In this document: one piece after another, positions 17,748 to 25,862 of the stretch
How positions within the stretch are numbered: the first letter of the stretch is position 1
Layout of the letters: each line of letters opens with the position of its first letter
Source: Chloroflexota bacterium
GTDB taxonomy: Bacteria; Chloroflexota; Limnocylindria; Limnocylindrales; CSP1-4
Assembly: GCA_003152165.1 (NCBI GenBank)
Contig: PLZO01000043.1
Span: 52,424 to 100,893 of the forward strand
Reading direction: 5' to 3'
Length of the DNA stretch: 48,470 nucleotides
The notes under the pieces: model-generated
Seen by the model: only the letters and a program-made list of their open reading frames with translations
What the model was told of the DNA's origin: nothing
Database searches by the model: none
Position numbers and translations under genes: made by a program

Positions 17748-18733
17748 CCGACCCGTTGGCCCTGGACCCGGTCCTCCCGGAACGAGAGCGCAGCCGGCTG
17801 CCCTTCAACGAGGACCGTCCCCACGACGATCGCTACCGGGCATTCGAGGACCATGTCCTGGCTGGCGGCAAGGTCGAGGCGGGCGACTGGATGCCCGACG
17901 AATATCGGACCAGCGTCTTGCGCTTTGTCGAAATGCACGCCAACAGTGAGCTGATGGGCGTGCTTCCCGAGCGTGACTGGATCCTGCGTGCCCCCACGCT
18001 CCGGCGCAAGCTGGCCCTGACCGCCAAGATCCAGGACGAGGTCGGCCATGCCCAGCTGCTGTACCGGGTGGCCGAGGACCTGGGCAAGCCGCGCGAGGCG
18101 ATGATCGACGACCTCCTGGCGGGCCGGACAAAGTTCCACAACGTCTTCCATTACCCGACCCGGACATGGGCCGATATCGGCGTGATCGCCTGGCTGGTCG
18201 ACGCAGCCGCGATCGTGGCCCAGCAGGCCCTGCGCGACTCGAGCTACGCGCCTTATGCCCGGACGATGAAGAAGATCTGCTGGGAGGAATCCGTCCACAT
18301 CATGCATGGCCGCGACGTCGTCGTGACCCTGGCCGAGGGCACGCCCGAGCAGCGGGCGATGGTCCAGGAGGCACTCGACCGGTGGTGGCCGCCGTTGATG
18401 CAGATGCACGGGCCGCGATCCGAGCGTGAGAAGGACCGCGACCTGCACTGGCGAATCAAGGCGAAGACCTCGGAGGAGCTCCGCCAGGAGTTTCTGACGA
18501 TCTATGTCCCCCGGGTGCTCGAGCTCGGGTTGAGCCTGCCCGATCCTGAGCTGCACCTCGATGCTGCCGCCGGCCAGTGGCGCTACACGGAGCCGGACTG
18601 GGCCGAATTGAGGTCCGTCGTGACCGGGCATGGACCTGCGTCGGAGGCCCGAATCCGCTTCCGCCGAGTGCAGCGCGAGGAGTCCCGCTGGGTCCGCGAG
18701 ACGATCCTCGTCGCCGGCGGGGCAGCAGCCTGA
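17744..18733 (+). CDS. paaA: Phenylacetyl-CoA epoxidase subunit A (catalytic diiron subunit)
   Basis: Catalytic subunit of the multicomponent oxygenase that epoxidises the aromatic ring of phenylacetyl-CoA. The 329-residue protein contains the diiron ligands in HANSELMGVLPERDW, KIQDEVGHAQLLYRVAEDLG and KICWEESVHIMHG. VFHYPTRTWADIGVIAWLVD and the coenzyme-A-binding basic region also match PaaA. The start overlaps the regulator stop by 4 bp and the stop overlaps the paaB start (TGATG). Length is near the family norm. Confidence 0.96.
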   Translation: MTDPLALDPVLPERERSRLPFNEDRPHDDRYRAFEDHVLAGGKVEAGDWMPDEYRTSVLRFVEMHANSELMGVLPERDWILRAPTLRRKLALTAKIQDEVGHAQLLYRVAEDLGKPREAMIDDLLAGRTKFHNVFHYPTRTWADIGVIAWLVDAAAIVAQQALRDSSYAPYARTMKKICWEESVHIMHGRDVVVTLAEGTPEQRAMVQEALDRWWPPLMQMHGPRSEREKDRDLHWRIKAKTSEELRQEFLTIYVPRVLELGLSLPDPELHLDAAAGQWRYTEPDWAELRSVVTGHGPASEARIRFRRVQREESRWVRETILVAGGAAA

Positions 18734-19110
18734 TGCTTCCCCAGGACGAAACCGCAGCGGCCGGCGGCAATCTCGAGCCGTTCGAGGTCTTCCGCCAGGA
18801 GCGAGAGGGCGACCCGATGCGCCACGGCGGCAGCGTGGTGGCCCCCGATCCGACGCTGGCGCTCCATTACGCGCGCGAGATGTACGCCCGTCGCGGCGAG
18901 AGCCTCCGGCTATGGGTCGTCCGGCGGGCCGACATCGTGGAGCTCGACGACAAGGACCTGCTCAATCCACCACTCGACCGCTCCTACAAGAAGCCGGGCG
19001 GGTTCGTCATGCGCGACAAGCTTGCCCGAGCTCGCGAGCGAACCGGCCAGGCGAAGCGAACTGCGTCATCGGGACGGCCGGCACCGACCGGCGAAGGCGA
19101 CTCGAGGTGA
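18733..19110 (+). CDS. paaB: Phenylacetyl-CoA epoxidase subunit B
   Basis: A 125-residue bridging subunit of the epoxidase complex. FEVFRQEREGDPMRHGGSV, then YAREMYARRGESLRLWVVRRADI is the conserved PaaB core. The ATG at 18733 overlaps the paaA stop, giving the normal subunit length. The C-terminal 25 residues are basic and variable. The stop overlaps the paaC GTG start. Confidence 0.95.
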   Translation: MLPQDETAAAGGNLEPFEVFRQEREGDPMRHGGSVVAPDPTLALHYAREMYARRGESLRLWVVRRADIVELDDKDLLNPPLDRSYKKPGGFVMRDKLARARERTGQAKRTASSGRPAPTGEGDSR

Positions 19111-19904
19111 CCGCCCGGGCCGAGCGCCCGCCCGGGATTGAGCCGGGCCTTGGGCCGGCCACCCGTGAGCTCCTCCTCGCGCTGGCCGACGACGACTTCG
19201 TGCTGGGCTTCGCCGACAGCGAGTGGACGGGGATTGCGCCACACCTCGAGGAGGACGTGGCGATGAGCTCGATGGCCCAGGACGAGCTCGGCCACGCCTC
19301 GGCCTACTACAGACTGCTCGCCGATCTGGTCAGCGATGATCCGGACCGGATCGCCTACGATCGCCCCGCCGAGGCGTTCCGCCACAACCGCCTGGTTGAT
19401 CATGGCCGCGGGGATTGGGCCCGGACGATGGTCCGCCGCTGGCTCTACGACACGGCCAACGCGATCCGCCTGGAGGCATTGGCGGAGTCGACCAGCCGGC
19501 CGCTCGCGGAGCTGGTCGTGAAGGTCCGGCGCGAGGAGTCGTACCACCTTCTCCATGGCGAAGCGTGGCTGGATCGATTGGCCCGCCACCGCGGCGAGCC
19601 GCGGCGCCGCCTGGTCGAGGCGATCGAGCTCGTCGGACCGGACGCGCCGAGTGTCCTGACAGCCCTGCCGTCAGAGGCGGTCCTGATCGATTCCGGCATC
19701 CAGCCGGTCCCGGGCGCCGACCTGCTCGCCAGATGGTCCGCCAGAATCGAGCCCGTCCTGGCAGGGCTCGGGCTGAGCTTGCCGGCCGCCTCCCCGGCCG
19801 CCCTCGACCCGGACACCGCCCGCTCCGGGCACGGTGCCGCCTTCAACCGGCTGTGGACGGAGTTCAGCTCGGTTCGGGCGCTCGACCCCGAGGCGACGTG
19901 GTGA
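19107..19904 (+). CDS. paaC: Phenylacetyl-CoA epoxidase subunit C
   Basis: Structural partner of PaaA with a ferritin-like fold, 265 residues from GTG 19107 (overlapping the paaB TGA). FADSEWTGIAPHLEEDVAMSSMAQDELGHASAYY and RREESYHLLHGEAWLDRLA match PaaC. Some iron-ligand-like residues remain (EDVA, DELGHA, EESYH), as is known for this paralogue, which is thought not to be the catalytic subunit. The open frame extends upstream through paaB, but the overlapping GTG gives the family N terminus. Confidence 0.95.
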   Translation: MTARAERPPGIEPGLGPATRELLLALADDDFVLGFADSEWTGIAPHLEEDVAMSSMAQDELGHASAYYRLLADLVSDDPDRIAYDRPAEAFRHNRLVDHGRGDWARTMVRRWLYDTANAIRLEALAESTSRPLAELVVKVRREESYHLLHGEAWLDRLARHRGEPRRRLVEAIELVGPDAPSVLTALPSEAVLIDSGIQPVPGADLLARWSARIEPVLAGLGLSLPAASPAALDPDTARSGHGAAFNRLWTEFSSVRALDPEATW

Positions 19905-20431
19905 CCGTGGAGGTGAGCCCAGCCGCGAGCCCGACGGCTTTCGATGTCCTGGGCTCCGTGCGGAATATCCTGGCCAGCATCGCCGACCCGGAGATCCCCG
20001 CGATCTCGATCGTGGACCTCGGGATTGTCCGGGATGTGGAACTGGTTGATGGAATGCTTCAGGTGGAGCTCCTGCCCACCTACATCGGCTGCCCGGCCCT
20101 CGAGATGATCCGGGCGACCGTGAGCGAGCGCCTCGACCCGATTCGGGCCGATCCCAGCTCGGGTGTCCGGCAGGTGCTGGTGACCATCAGCTACGCGGAA
20201 CCGTGGACCGCCGAGCGAATCTCGCCTGCCGGACGGGCCGCCCTGCGGGCCAGCGGCTTCGCGCCGCCGGAGGCTGGTCCCCGTCTCCTGACCCTGGCCC
20301 GACCGGCAACATGTCCGTACTGCGGATCGCGGCGAACCATCCTCGAGAACGCCTTCGGGCCAACCCGCTGCCGCTCGATCCACTACTGCACGGCCTGTCG
20401 TCAGCCATTTGAGCAGTTCAAGGACGGCTGA
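19901..20431 (+). CDS. paaD: Phenylacetate-degradation protein PaaD (Fe-S/zinc maturation factor)
   Basis: A 176-residue protein with a MIP18/DUF59-type N-terminal domain (ADPEIPAISIVDLGIVRDVE, then PTYIGCPALEMI) and a C-terminal metal-binding tail with CPYCGS (138-141), NAFGPTRCR and CTACRQPFEQFK (163-166). PaaD is needed for epoxidase activity and is thought to help with Fe-S or metal maturation, probably of the reductase PaaE. No paaE gene is present in this window. GTG 19901 overlaps the paaC stop; GTG codons at 19907 and 19913 are also in frame. Confidence 0.95.
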   Translation: MTVEVSPAASPTAFDVLGSVRNILASIADPEIPAISIVDLGIVRDVELVDGMLQVELLPTYIGCPALEMIRATVSERLDPIRADPSSGVRQVLVTISYAEPWTAERISPAGRAALRASGFAPPEAGPRLLTLARPATCPYCGSRRTILENAFGPTRCRSIHYCTACRQPFEQFKDG

Positions 20432-20435
20432 GCCG

Positions 20436-21653
20436 GTGCCGCCCGAGATCGCGGTGGTCGGCGCGGGCACGATGGGCGCAGGCATTGCCCAGCTCGCGCT
20501 CGAGCACGGGCATCCGGTTCGCCTGCTCGATCTCGATCGCAGTACCGCTATCCGCGCCCGGGCCGGGATCGAGGAGCGGCTCGTTCGGCGCTTGGCGAGG
20601 CGTGGCCTGGCCGGGCCGGAGCTCGACGCGAACCTCGCCGAGGTGCTCGGCCGGCTCGTCGTTGGGGTGGATCCAGGCGACGCAGCCGGAGCATCGATCG
20701 TGATCGAGGCCATCGTCGAGGCACTCGACGCAAAGCTGGCCCTGTTCGACCGGCTCGATCAGGTGGTCTCGCCCGAGGCGATCCTGGCGACGAACACGAG
20801 CGCCTTGTCGGTCGGCGCGATTGCGGCTGCCGCCCGCCGGCATCCCGGTCGGGTCGTCGGCCTTCACTTCTTCAACCCGGCCCCAGTCATGCCGCTGGTC
20901 GAGGTTGTGGGCGGGGCGCTGACCGACCCGGCGGTGGTCGAAGCTGCGGCCGCCCTGGTCGCAGGCTGGGACCGAACCCCAATTCGTTGTGCCGACCGGC
21001 CCGGATTCGTGGTCAACCGGGTAAATCGACCATTCACGTTGCAGGCGTTGCGCCTCCTCGAATCGGGCGTTGCCGACATCGGCACGATCGATGCCGCGAT
21101 CGGGTCGGCGGGCTTTCCGATGGGTCCGTTCGAGTTGATGGACCTGGTTGGGATCGACGTCAACCTGGCTGCCACGACGGGCATCTGGGAAGGGTTCGGT
21201 CGGGCAGCCCGGTTCCGGCCGTCGCAGATCCAGGCGGAGCTCGTCGCAGCGGGCCGGCTGGGGCGCAAGACCGGTCGCGGCTTCTACCGCTACGACCATG
21301 CCGGTGTTCGCCTCGGTCCGGCGCGGGGCTTCGATCGCTCCGGCTCCCAGGGCCCAGGACCGGAGCTCCAGGATTCGGTGGCCAGGCGGATCCGGCTGGC
21401 GATCGTCAATGAGGCGTTCAGGGCGCTCGACGAGCGCGTCGCAGCGGACGCGGTCACGATTGACCTTGCCGTCCGGCTTGGTGCCGCGCATCCGCAGGGA
21501 CCGTTCAGCTGGGCCCATGACCAGGGCCTGCCCGTCGTCCTGGCCGGGCTCGAAGCGCTCGCGCCAGGAGACCCCGACGCATTCAGCCCGGCAAGGGGGC
21601 TGCTCTGGGCGATCGACCGCCAGGCCAGGGCTGCCTCCGACCGGCCGGCCTAG
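20436..21653 (+). CDS. paaH: 3-hydroxyacyl-CoA dehydrogenase (PaaH-like)
   Basis: NAD-dependent oxidation of a 3-hydroxyacyl-CoA, probably 3-hydroxyadipyl-CoA given the neighbours. The 405-residue protein has the Rossmann motif VVGAGTMGAGIAQLALEHGH, the acidic LLDLD end of strand two, NTSALSV, HFFNPAPVMPLVEVV and DRPGFVVNRVNRP. Two copies of the helical C-terminal domain follow: FPMGPFELMDLVGIDV and the second from about residue 300, IRLAIVNEAFRALDE. The GTG 4 nt after the paaD stop is chosen; a TTG at 20409 would overlap paaD. A strong hairpin follows, suggesting that this is the last gene of the operon. Confidence 0.92.
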   Translation: MPPEIAVVGAGTMGAGIAQLALEHGHPVRLLDLDRSTAIRARAGIEERLVRRLARRGLAGPELDANLAEVLGRLVVGVDPGDAAGASIVIEAIVEALDAKLALFDRLDQVVSPEAILATNTSALSVGAIAAAARRHPGRVVGLHFFNPAPVMPLVEVVGGALTDPAVVEAAAALVAGWDRTPIRCADRPGFVVNRVNRPFTLQALRLLESGVADIGTIDAAIGSAGFPMGPFELMDLVGIDVNLAATTGIWEGFGRAARFRPSQIQAELVAAGRLGRKTGRGFYRYDHAGVRLGPARGFDRSGSQGPGPELQDSVARRIRLAIVNEAFRALDERVAADAVTIDLAVRLGAAHPQGPFSWAHDQGLPVVLAGLEALAPGDPDAFSPARGLLWAIDRQARAASDRPA

Positions 21654-21656
21654 ACC

Positions 21657-21689
21657 GCCCCGTGCGCTACCATGTGCGGCGCACGGGGC
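21657..21689 (+). terminator. Hairpin after paaH
   Basis: An 11-bp perfect stem (GCCCCGTGCGC paired with GCGCACGGGGC) around an 11-nt loop begins 3 nt after the paaH stop codon. There is no T-run, so it may be a weak intrinsic terminator or an mRNA-stabilising structure separating the epoxidase operon from the lipoprotein gene. Confidence 0.5.
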
Positions 21690-21727
21690 CGCCTGACCCG
21701 GAATCCCCGCCCCCGGAGGTTGACTCA

Positions 21728-22393
21728 ATGTCCGACCGACCCACCCCCCTTCGGCTTGCCATCATCGGGCTCGCCGCCGGCGCCCTCGTTTTCGTCGCAG
21801 CCTGCAGCTCGACAGCCGCCACCGCGGCGCCGGTCGTGAGCGCAGCGCCGGGCGCCAGCGCAGCGCCCGTCGTCAGCACGCTGCCCGCCGCCGGCTCGAC
21901 AGCCCCCGAGTCGAGCGTCGCTCCGGTGGTGCCCGGATTCTCGCTTCCGAGCGACGACAAGGGCCTCGAGGCGCTCCTGCCCAGCACGATCTGCGGGCAG
22001 CCGGCGATCAAGACAAGCATGAGCGGCGCGAGCCTTGCCGCTGGCGCTGACCCGGCCTTCACGGCCACCCTGACGCAGCTTGGCAAGTCCGCCTCGGACG
22101 TTGGCTTCGCGATCTCTACGGGCAATCCGGCCCAGGTCCCTACGTGCGGTGTCACGGCCGGTGTCTTTGAGATCAAGGGCGCCGACAGCGGTCAGCTCCA
22201 GACCGTCTTCCTGGCCGCGGCCGTGGCCGAGGAGAAGGCGTATACCGCGGCGAACGTGGGCGGCAAGGACGTCTACGTGGACGCCAGCGATCCAACGACG
22301 AAGAACTATTTCTACGTCAAGGGTGACGCAGTCTTCTTCGTCTCGGCGCCGGACGACACCACAGGAGCCACCATTCTCAGCTCGATGCCCTGA
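21728..22393 (+). CDS. Hypothetical lipoprotein
   Basis: A 221-residue exported lipoprotein. A hydrophobic signal segment (residues 9-24) is followed by the lipobox VAAC with Cys26 as the probable lipid anchor. Next comes a Ser/Ala/Pro/Val-rich linker of about 45 residues and a compact globular domain with two cysteines (ICGQPAIK and PTCGVTAG) that could form a disulfide. A GGAGGT sits 8 bases before ATG 21728. The gene lies between paaH and the PaaJ-type thiolase. Similar short Ala-rich lipoproteins are common in high-GC Gram-positive-like and Chloroflexota genomes. No function is evident. Confidence 0.75.
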   Translation: MSDRPTPLRLAIIGLAAGALVFVAACSSTAATAAPVVSAAPGASAAPVVSTLPAAGSTAPESSVAPVVPGFSLPSDDKGLEALLPSTICGQPAIKTSMSGASLAAGADPAFTATLTQLGKSASDVGFAISTGNPAQVPTCGVTAGVFEIKGADSGQLQTVFLAAAVAEEKAYTAANVGGKDVYVDASDPTTKNYFYVKGDAVFFVSAPDDTTGATILSSMP

Positions 22394-22478
22394 TCCGGCA
22401 GAGCCGCCGGCGCCGGCATTGCCAGGCCCGATCCATCGCGCTGGCAACGAGCCAGGCGATCTGGGCCCGGCTCAGCCC

Positions 22479-22484
22479 TACAAT
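22479..22484 (+). promoter_or_regulatory. Predicted -10 element of the thiolase gene (leaderless)
   Basis: TACAAT ends 6 nt before ATG 22491. No Shine-Dalgarno intervenes, so the thiolase probably has its own leaderless transcript, separate from the lipoprotein gene. Confidence 0.45.
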
Positions 22485-22490
22485 CGAGTG

Positions 22491-23723
22491 ATGAGCCGAA
22501 ACCTTTCGCGTGCCCTCCGCGATCCCTGGATCATCGAGGCCGTCCGGACCCCGGTCGGGCGCTATGGTGGCGCCCTGGCGGCCATTCGACCGGACGATCT
22601 GGCCGCCCTGGTCCTGCGCTCGCTTGTTGACCGGGTGGGGATCGACCCGGGGCTGATCGAGGACGTGATCCTCGGCTGCGCCAACCAGGCCGGTGAGGAC
22701 AACCGTGACGTTGCCCGGATGGCGCTCCTCCTGGCCGGGCTGCCGATCGAGGTTGGCGGGCTGACGGTCAACCGCCTGTGCGGCAGCGGACTCCAGGCGA
22801 TCAACTCGGCGGCCCACGCCATCCAGGTGGGCGATGGCGAGGTGTTCATTGGCGGCGGCGTTGAATCGATGACCCGGGCGCCGTATGTGATGGCCAAGCC
22901 GGGGATCGCCTACGAGCGGGGTAGCCACGAGCTCCAGGACACGACTCTCGGCTGGCGCTTCATCAACCCGCGACTCGCCCAGAAGCACAAGCCCGAGTCG
23001 ATGGGCGAGACCGGCGAAAACGTGGCCGAGCGCTGGCATATCAGTCGCGAGCGCCAGGACGCGTTCGCCCTGGCTAGCCACCAGAAGGCGATTGCTGCAA
23101 TCGATGCCGGCCACTTCGACAGCCAGATTGTGCCCGTCGAGATCCCTGGCCGTCGGGGCAGTGAGCCGGTCATCGTCGGCCGCGACGAGCATCCTCGGGC
23201 CGATACCGGCCTCGAGGCCCTGGCCGGGCTCCGGCCGGCCTTCCGCGAGGGCGGCACCGTCACGGCCGGCAACGGCTCGGGAATCAACGACGGGGCGAGC
23301 GCTGTGCTCCTTGCGGATGCGGACCGCGCCCGTGCCCTGGGCCTCCGACCGCTTGCCCGGGTCGTCTCGACCGCCGTCGCGGGCGTCGATCCGGCGGTCA
23401 TGGGGATGGGGCCTGTGCCGGCGACCCGCAAAGCCCTTGATCGGGCCGGGATCTCCGTGGCCGACCTGGACCTGATCGAGCTCAACGAGGCCTTCGCCAG
23501 CCAATCGATCGCATGCATCGACGAGCTGGGCCTCGACCCTGATCGGGTCAACGTGAACGGTGGGGCGATTGCCCTGGGTCACCCGCTCGGCATGAGCGGG
23601 GGTCGCCTGATCACGATGCTCGTTCACGAGCTGGTACGGACCGGCGGCCGCTATGGCCTGGCTACGCTGTGCATCGGGGTCGGTCAGGGCATCGCCACGG
23701 TCGTTGAGCGCATCGACAGCTGA
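22491..23723 (+). CDS. paaJ: Acetyl-CoA acyltransferase of the PaaJ/PcaF type
   Basis: Thiolytic cleavage of a 3-oxoacyl-CoA. The N terminus [20 protein letters not shown] and the [20 protein letters not shown] stretch are, from memory, hallmarks of beta-ketoadipyl-CoA thiolases (PcaF, PaaJ). The nucleophile is Cys97 in [11 protein letters not shown], and [14 protein letters not shown] and LCIGVGQG supply the second His and Cys. The length of 410 residues is typical. It would complete the lower phenylacetate pathway by splitting 3-oxoadipyl-CoA to succinyl-CoA and acetyl-CoA. A general acetyl-CoA acetyltransferase is the alternative. Confidence 0.92.
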   Translation: MSRNLSRALRDPWIIEAVRTPVGRYGGALAAIRPDDLAALVLRSLVDRVGIDPGLIEDVILGCANQAGEDNRDVARMALLLAGLPIEVGGLTVNRLCGSGLQAINSAAHAIQVGDGEVFIGGGVESMTRAPYVMAKPGIAYERGSHELQDTTLGWRFINPRLAQKHKPESMGETGENVAERWHISRERQDAFALASHQKAIAAIDAGHFDSQIVPVEIPGRRGSEPVIVGRDEHPRADTGLEALAGLRPAFREGGTVTAGNGSGINDGASAVLLADADRARALGLRPLARVVSTAVAGVDPAVMGMGPVPATRKALDRAGISVADLDLIELNEAFASQSIACIDELGLDPDRVNVNGGAIALGHPLGMSGGRLITMLVHELVRTGGRYGLATLCIGVGQGIATVVERIDS

Positions 23724-23766
23724 TCTGCAGCCGAGTGCAGCGCCACGCGCCCGGCGGTACCATCGG

Positions 23767-23791
23767 GTTTCGACCGTAGGCTTGTCGAAAC
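23767..23791 (+). terminator. Possible hairpin downstream of the thiolase gene
   Basis: GTTTCGAC and GTCGAAAC form an 8-bp stem with a 9-nt loop, 44 nt after the thiolase stop. It is not followed by a T-run, so it may be a terminator or a regulatory structure. Confidence 0.3.
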
Positions 23792-23872
23792 TCCTTGCGT
23801 TGCGTACGATGATCCCGACGAAGCCGCCGCGCGACGCCAACTGATCAGCGCCTCCGAAGGAGGAAGGACCGA

Positions 23873-24253
23873 ATGCTCGACATCCAGCCGCAACCCCTGA
23901 GCCTGACCGACGCCGCCGCCAGCAAGCTGCGTGAGCTGACCGCTGCCGAGACGAGCCCCGAGATCGGGCTGCGCGTGTACGTCTACAGCGGAGGCTGCTC
24001 GGGCTTCAAGTACGGAATGATGATCGAGGACGCGCCCACGCCCGAGGACAAGCTGCTCGAGGCGAACGGGGTCAAGGTCTACGTCGACGGCAAGAGCATC
24101 GACCTCCTGCGTGGTGCGCAGATCGATTATGTCGACACGCTGATGGGCGCGGGCTTCACGGTGAACAATCCGAACGCTGTTTCGGCCTGCGGTTGTGGTT
24201 CGAGCTTCCGAACCGCCGACGACGGTGGCGCCCCCAAGGGTTGCGCTCACTGA
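23873..24253 (+). CDS. HesB/IscA/ErpA-type iron-sulfur cluster assembly protein
   Basis: A-type Fe-S carrier of 126 residues. The conserved cysteines occur in GGCSGFKYGM (first) and CGCGSSF (last pair), separated by about 65 residues as in the family. Other signatures are SLTDAAASKLRELTA and IDYVDTLMGAGFTVNNPNA. A short extension after the CGCG motif ends in a further Cys and His (GCAH). A strong AAGGAGG Shine-Dalgarno lies 10 bases upstream. It is monocistronic and closed by a good intrinsic terminator. It could deliver clusters to oxygenase reductases or other Fe-S enzymes. Confidence 0.93.
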   Translation: MLDIQPQPLSLTDAAASKLRELTAAETSPEIGLRVYVYSGGCSGFKYGMMIEDAPTPEDKLLEANGVKVYVDGKSIDLLRGAQIDYVDTLMGAGFTVNNPNAVSACGCGSSFRTADDGGAPKGCAH

Positions 24254-24279
24254 GCCGGCCGGCCTGACGGCCAGGATCG

Positions 24280-24317
24280 AACGCCGCCGGTGAACGACCC
24301 CGGCGGCGTTTTCGTTT
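24280..24317 (+). terminator. Rho-independent terminator of the A-type Fe-S carrier gene
   Basis: An 11-bp perfect stem, AACGCCGCCGG with its complement and a 9-nt loop, followed by TTTCGTTT. It is the clearest intrinsic terminator of the window. Confidence 0.85.
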
Positions 24318-24347
24318 CCGGCCTGGGTTCCGGCGCGACGCGCTGAG

Positions 24348-25103
24348 GTGGAGCTTCCACTCTTCCCGCTGCACACGGTCCTGTGTCCCGGGGTCGCCTT
24401 GCCGCTCAAGGTGTTCGAGGAACGCTACCGGGCGATGATTGGGCGCTGCCTTGAGCTGGACCAGCCATTCGGCGTCGTCCTGATCCGCGATGGGCGCGAG
24501 GTGGGACCAGGCGCCAACTCGATCGCCACGGTCGGCACGATGGCCGAGATCCGCGAGGCTTCGAAGCACAGCGACGGCCGCTACGACCTGCTGGTCGTCG
24601 GGACGCGCCGGTTCCGGATCGAGAGCGTGACGGTCGGCCGCACGCCCTACCTGGTCGGCGAGGTCACCGAGCTCGATGAGCCAGTCGGCGATCCCGAGTT
24701 GGCCGGGCGGATGACCACCGAGGTCACCCAGCGCTTCGTCCGCTACCTTGCGTTGCTCCAACCCGCCGCGGGCGAGGACGCCGCAGAAATCGACGTGCAG
24801 GTTGAGGTCGATGTCGAGGAGGACGATTCCGACGAGGGTGAGGTCGTGGCGAGTCGAGGAGCATCCGGGTCCGGCGCTGAGGTTCGGGTAGCGATCCCGG
24901 ACGATCCAACCGTCCTGTCCTACCTGCTGAGCGGCATCATCCAGGTTGACCAGCCCCGTCGCCAGGCATTGCTCGAGGCCGACACGACCGTCGATCGGAT
25001 CGACGAACTGCTCCGGCTGATCGACCGTGAGATCACGCTGCTGGAGCGGCGCCTGCGTAACTACAGCGTGGATCCGCGCAGCGTGGCCATCCGCCGGAAC
25101 TGA
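24348..25103 (+). CDS. LON substrate-binding (PUA-like) domain protein
   Basis: A 251-residue stand-alone homologue of the N-terminal domain of Lon protease, without ATPase or protease parts. ELPLFPLHTVLCPGVALPLKVFEERYRAMI and GTMAEIREASKHSDGRYDLLVVGTRRFRI are diagnostic. Residues from about 140 to 185 form an acidic, probably flexible insertion (VEVDVEEDDSDEGE) within the helical part, and the C terminus has an amphipathic coiled helix. GTG 24348 is the chosen start, immediately at the conserved ELPLFPL. Its role is probably in peptide or protein binding; the target is unknown. Confidence 0.9.
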   Translation: MELPLFPLHTVLCPGVALPLKVFEERYRAMIGRCLELDQPFGVVLIRDGREVGPGANSIATVGTMAEIREASKHSDGRYDLLVVGTRRFRIESVTVGRTPYLVGEVTELDEPVGDPELAGRMTTEVTQRFVRYLALLQPAAGEDAAEIDVQVEVDVEEDDSDEGEVVASRGASGSGAEVRVAIPDDPTVLSYLLSGIIQVDQPRRQALLEADTTVDRIDELLRLIDREITLLERRLRNYSVDPRSVAIRRN

Positions 25104-25144
25104 GTCCATCCGCCCAAACCGATCCAGGCCGGAACCGGCCGAGC

Positions 25145-25747
25145 TCACTCCGAGAAGCGCTCTTCCTTCCAGGGATCGGCGTCATTGTTGTAGCCGTAGC
25201 GCTCCCAGAACCCGAGGATGTCGTGATCTACGAACTCGAGGCCGCGGATCCACTTGGCACTCTTCCAGAAGTAGCGCTTTGGCACGAGGAGGCGGAGCGG
25301 CCAGCCATGCTCCAGTTCGAGCGGCTGCCCGCCGAACGTATCGGCCAGGAGGACGTCGTCGTCATCGAGCACGGACAAGGGCATGTTCGCGGTGTAGCCC
25401 TGCTCCGAATGGGCCAGTGCGAAGCCGGCCCCGGGCCGAACCTGGGCCCGCTCCAGGATCTGCTGGATCGGTACGCCCTCCCACGTGGTGTCGAGCCTGG
25501 TCCAGCGGGTGACGCAGTGGATGTCCGTGTGGACCGTCTTGCGGGGCAAGGCCTTGAATTCGGCCCAGGTCAGCGTGAACCGGCTGTCGACCTCGCCGAA
25601 GACCTTGAAATCCCAGCTCGTGAGATCCGTCTTTGGGGTGGACCCGTAGTGGAGGATCGGAAACTTCTCGGTCAGGTACTGGCCGGGCGGGATCCGCTCG
25701 GCAATTGCCGGGTCGGTCGTCTTCCCCCCGAAGAGGCGTTCGAACAT
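25145..25747 (-). CDS. Sulfite-oxidase-type molybdopterin oxidoreductase, soluble
   Basis: A 200-residue molybdopterin-binding domain of the SUOX/YedY (MsrP) family. Cys78 in HCVTRWTRLDTTWEGVP is the expected molybdenum ligand. The family features FGEV, LALAHSEQGYTANMP-type cofactor loops and HGWPLRLLVPKRYFWKSAKWIRGLEF are present. There is no twin-arginine signal peptide and no dimerisation domain, so it is probably a cytoplasmic enzyme of unknown electron partner. AGGAG lies 6 nt before ATG 25747. No molybdenum-cofactor biosynthesis gene is adjacent; the only other molybdenum-related gene is the TOBE regulator at 41858. Confidence 0.88.
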   Translation of the reverse strand: MFERLFGGKTTDPAIAERIPPGQYLTEKFPILHYGSTPKTDLTSWDFKVFGEVDSRFTLTWAEFKALPRKTVHTDIHCVTRWTRLDTTWEGVPIQQILERAQVRPGAGFALAHSEQGYTANMPLSVLDDDDVLLADTFGGQPLELEHGWPLRLLVPKRYFWKSAKWIRGLEFVDHDILGFWERYGYNNDADPWKEERFSE

Positions 25748-25848
25748 CTCGGCTCCTATCCCTCGTCCGGTCGATGAGGCGGGACTGATCCGGTCAACCG
25801 AGAGCCCCTGAAGTATAGATAGGAACACGGGGCCGGCCGCAGATGCGG

Positions 25849-25854
25849 TAGGCT
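25849..25854 (+). promoter_or_regulatory. Predicted -10 element of the GT2 gene
   Basis: TAGGCT ends 8 nt before GTG 25863, without an intervening ribosome-binding site. Confidence 0.35.
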
Positions 25855-25862
25855 ACCGCCCC

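Noticed and set aside
20418-21728. 436-codon frame antisense to paaH
   Set aside because: paaH shows all catalytic motifs; the opposite frame has none.
25127-25140. GGCCGG-AA-CCGGCC inverted repeat between convergent genes
   Set aside because: Two-base loop and no T-run; too tight for a real terminator stem.
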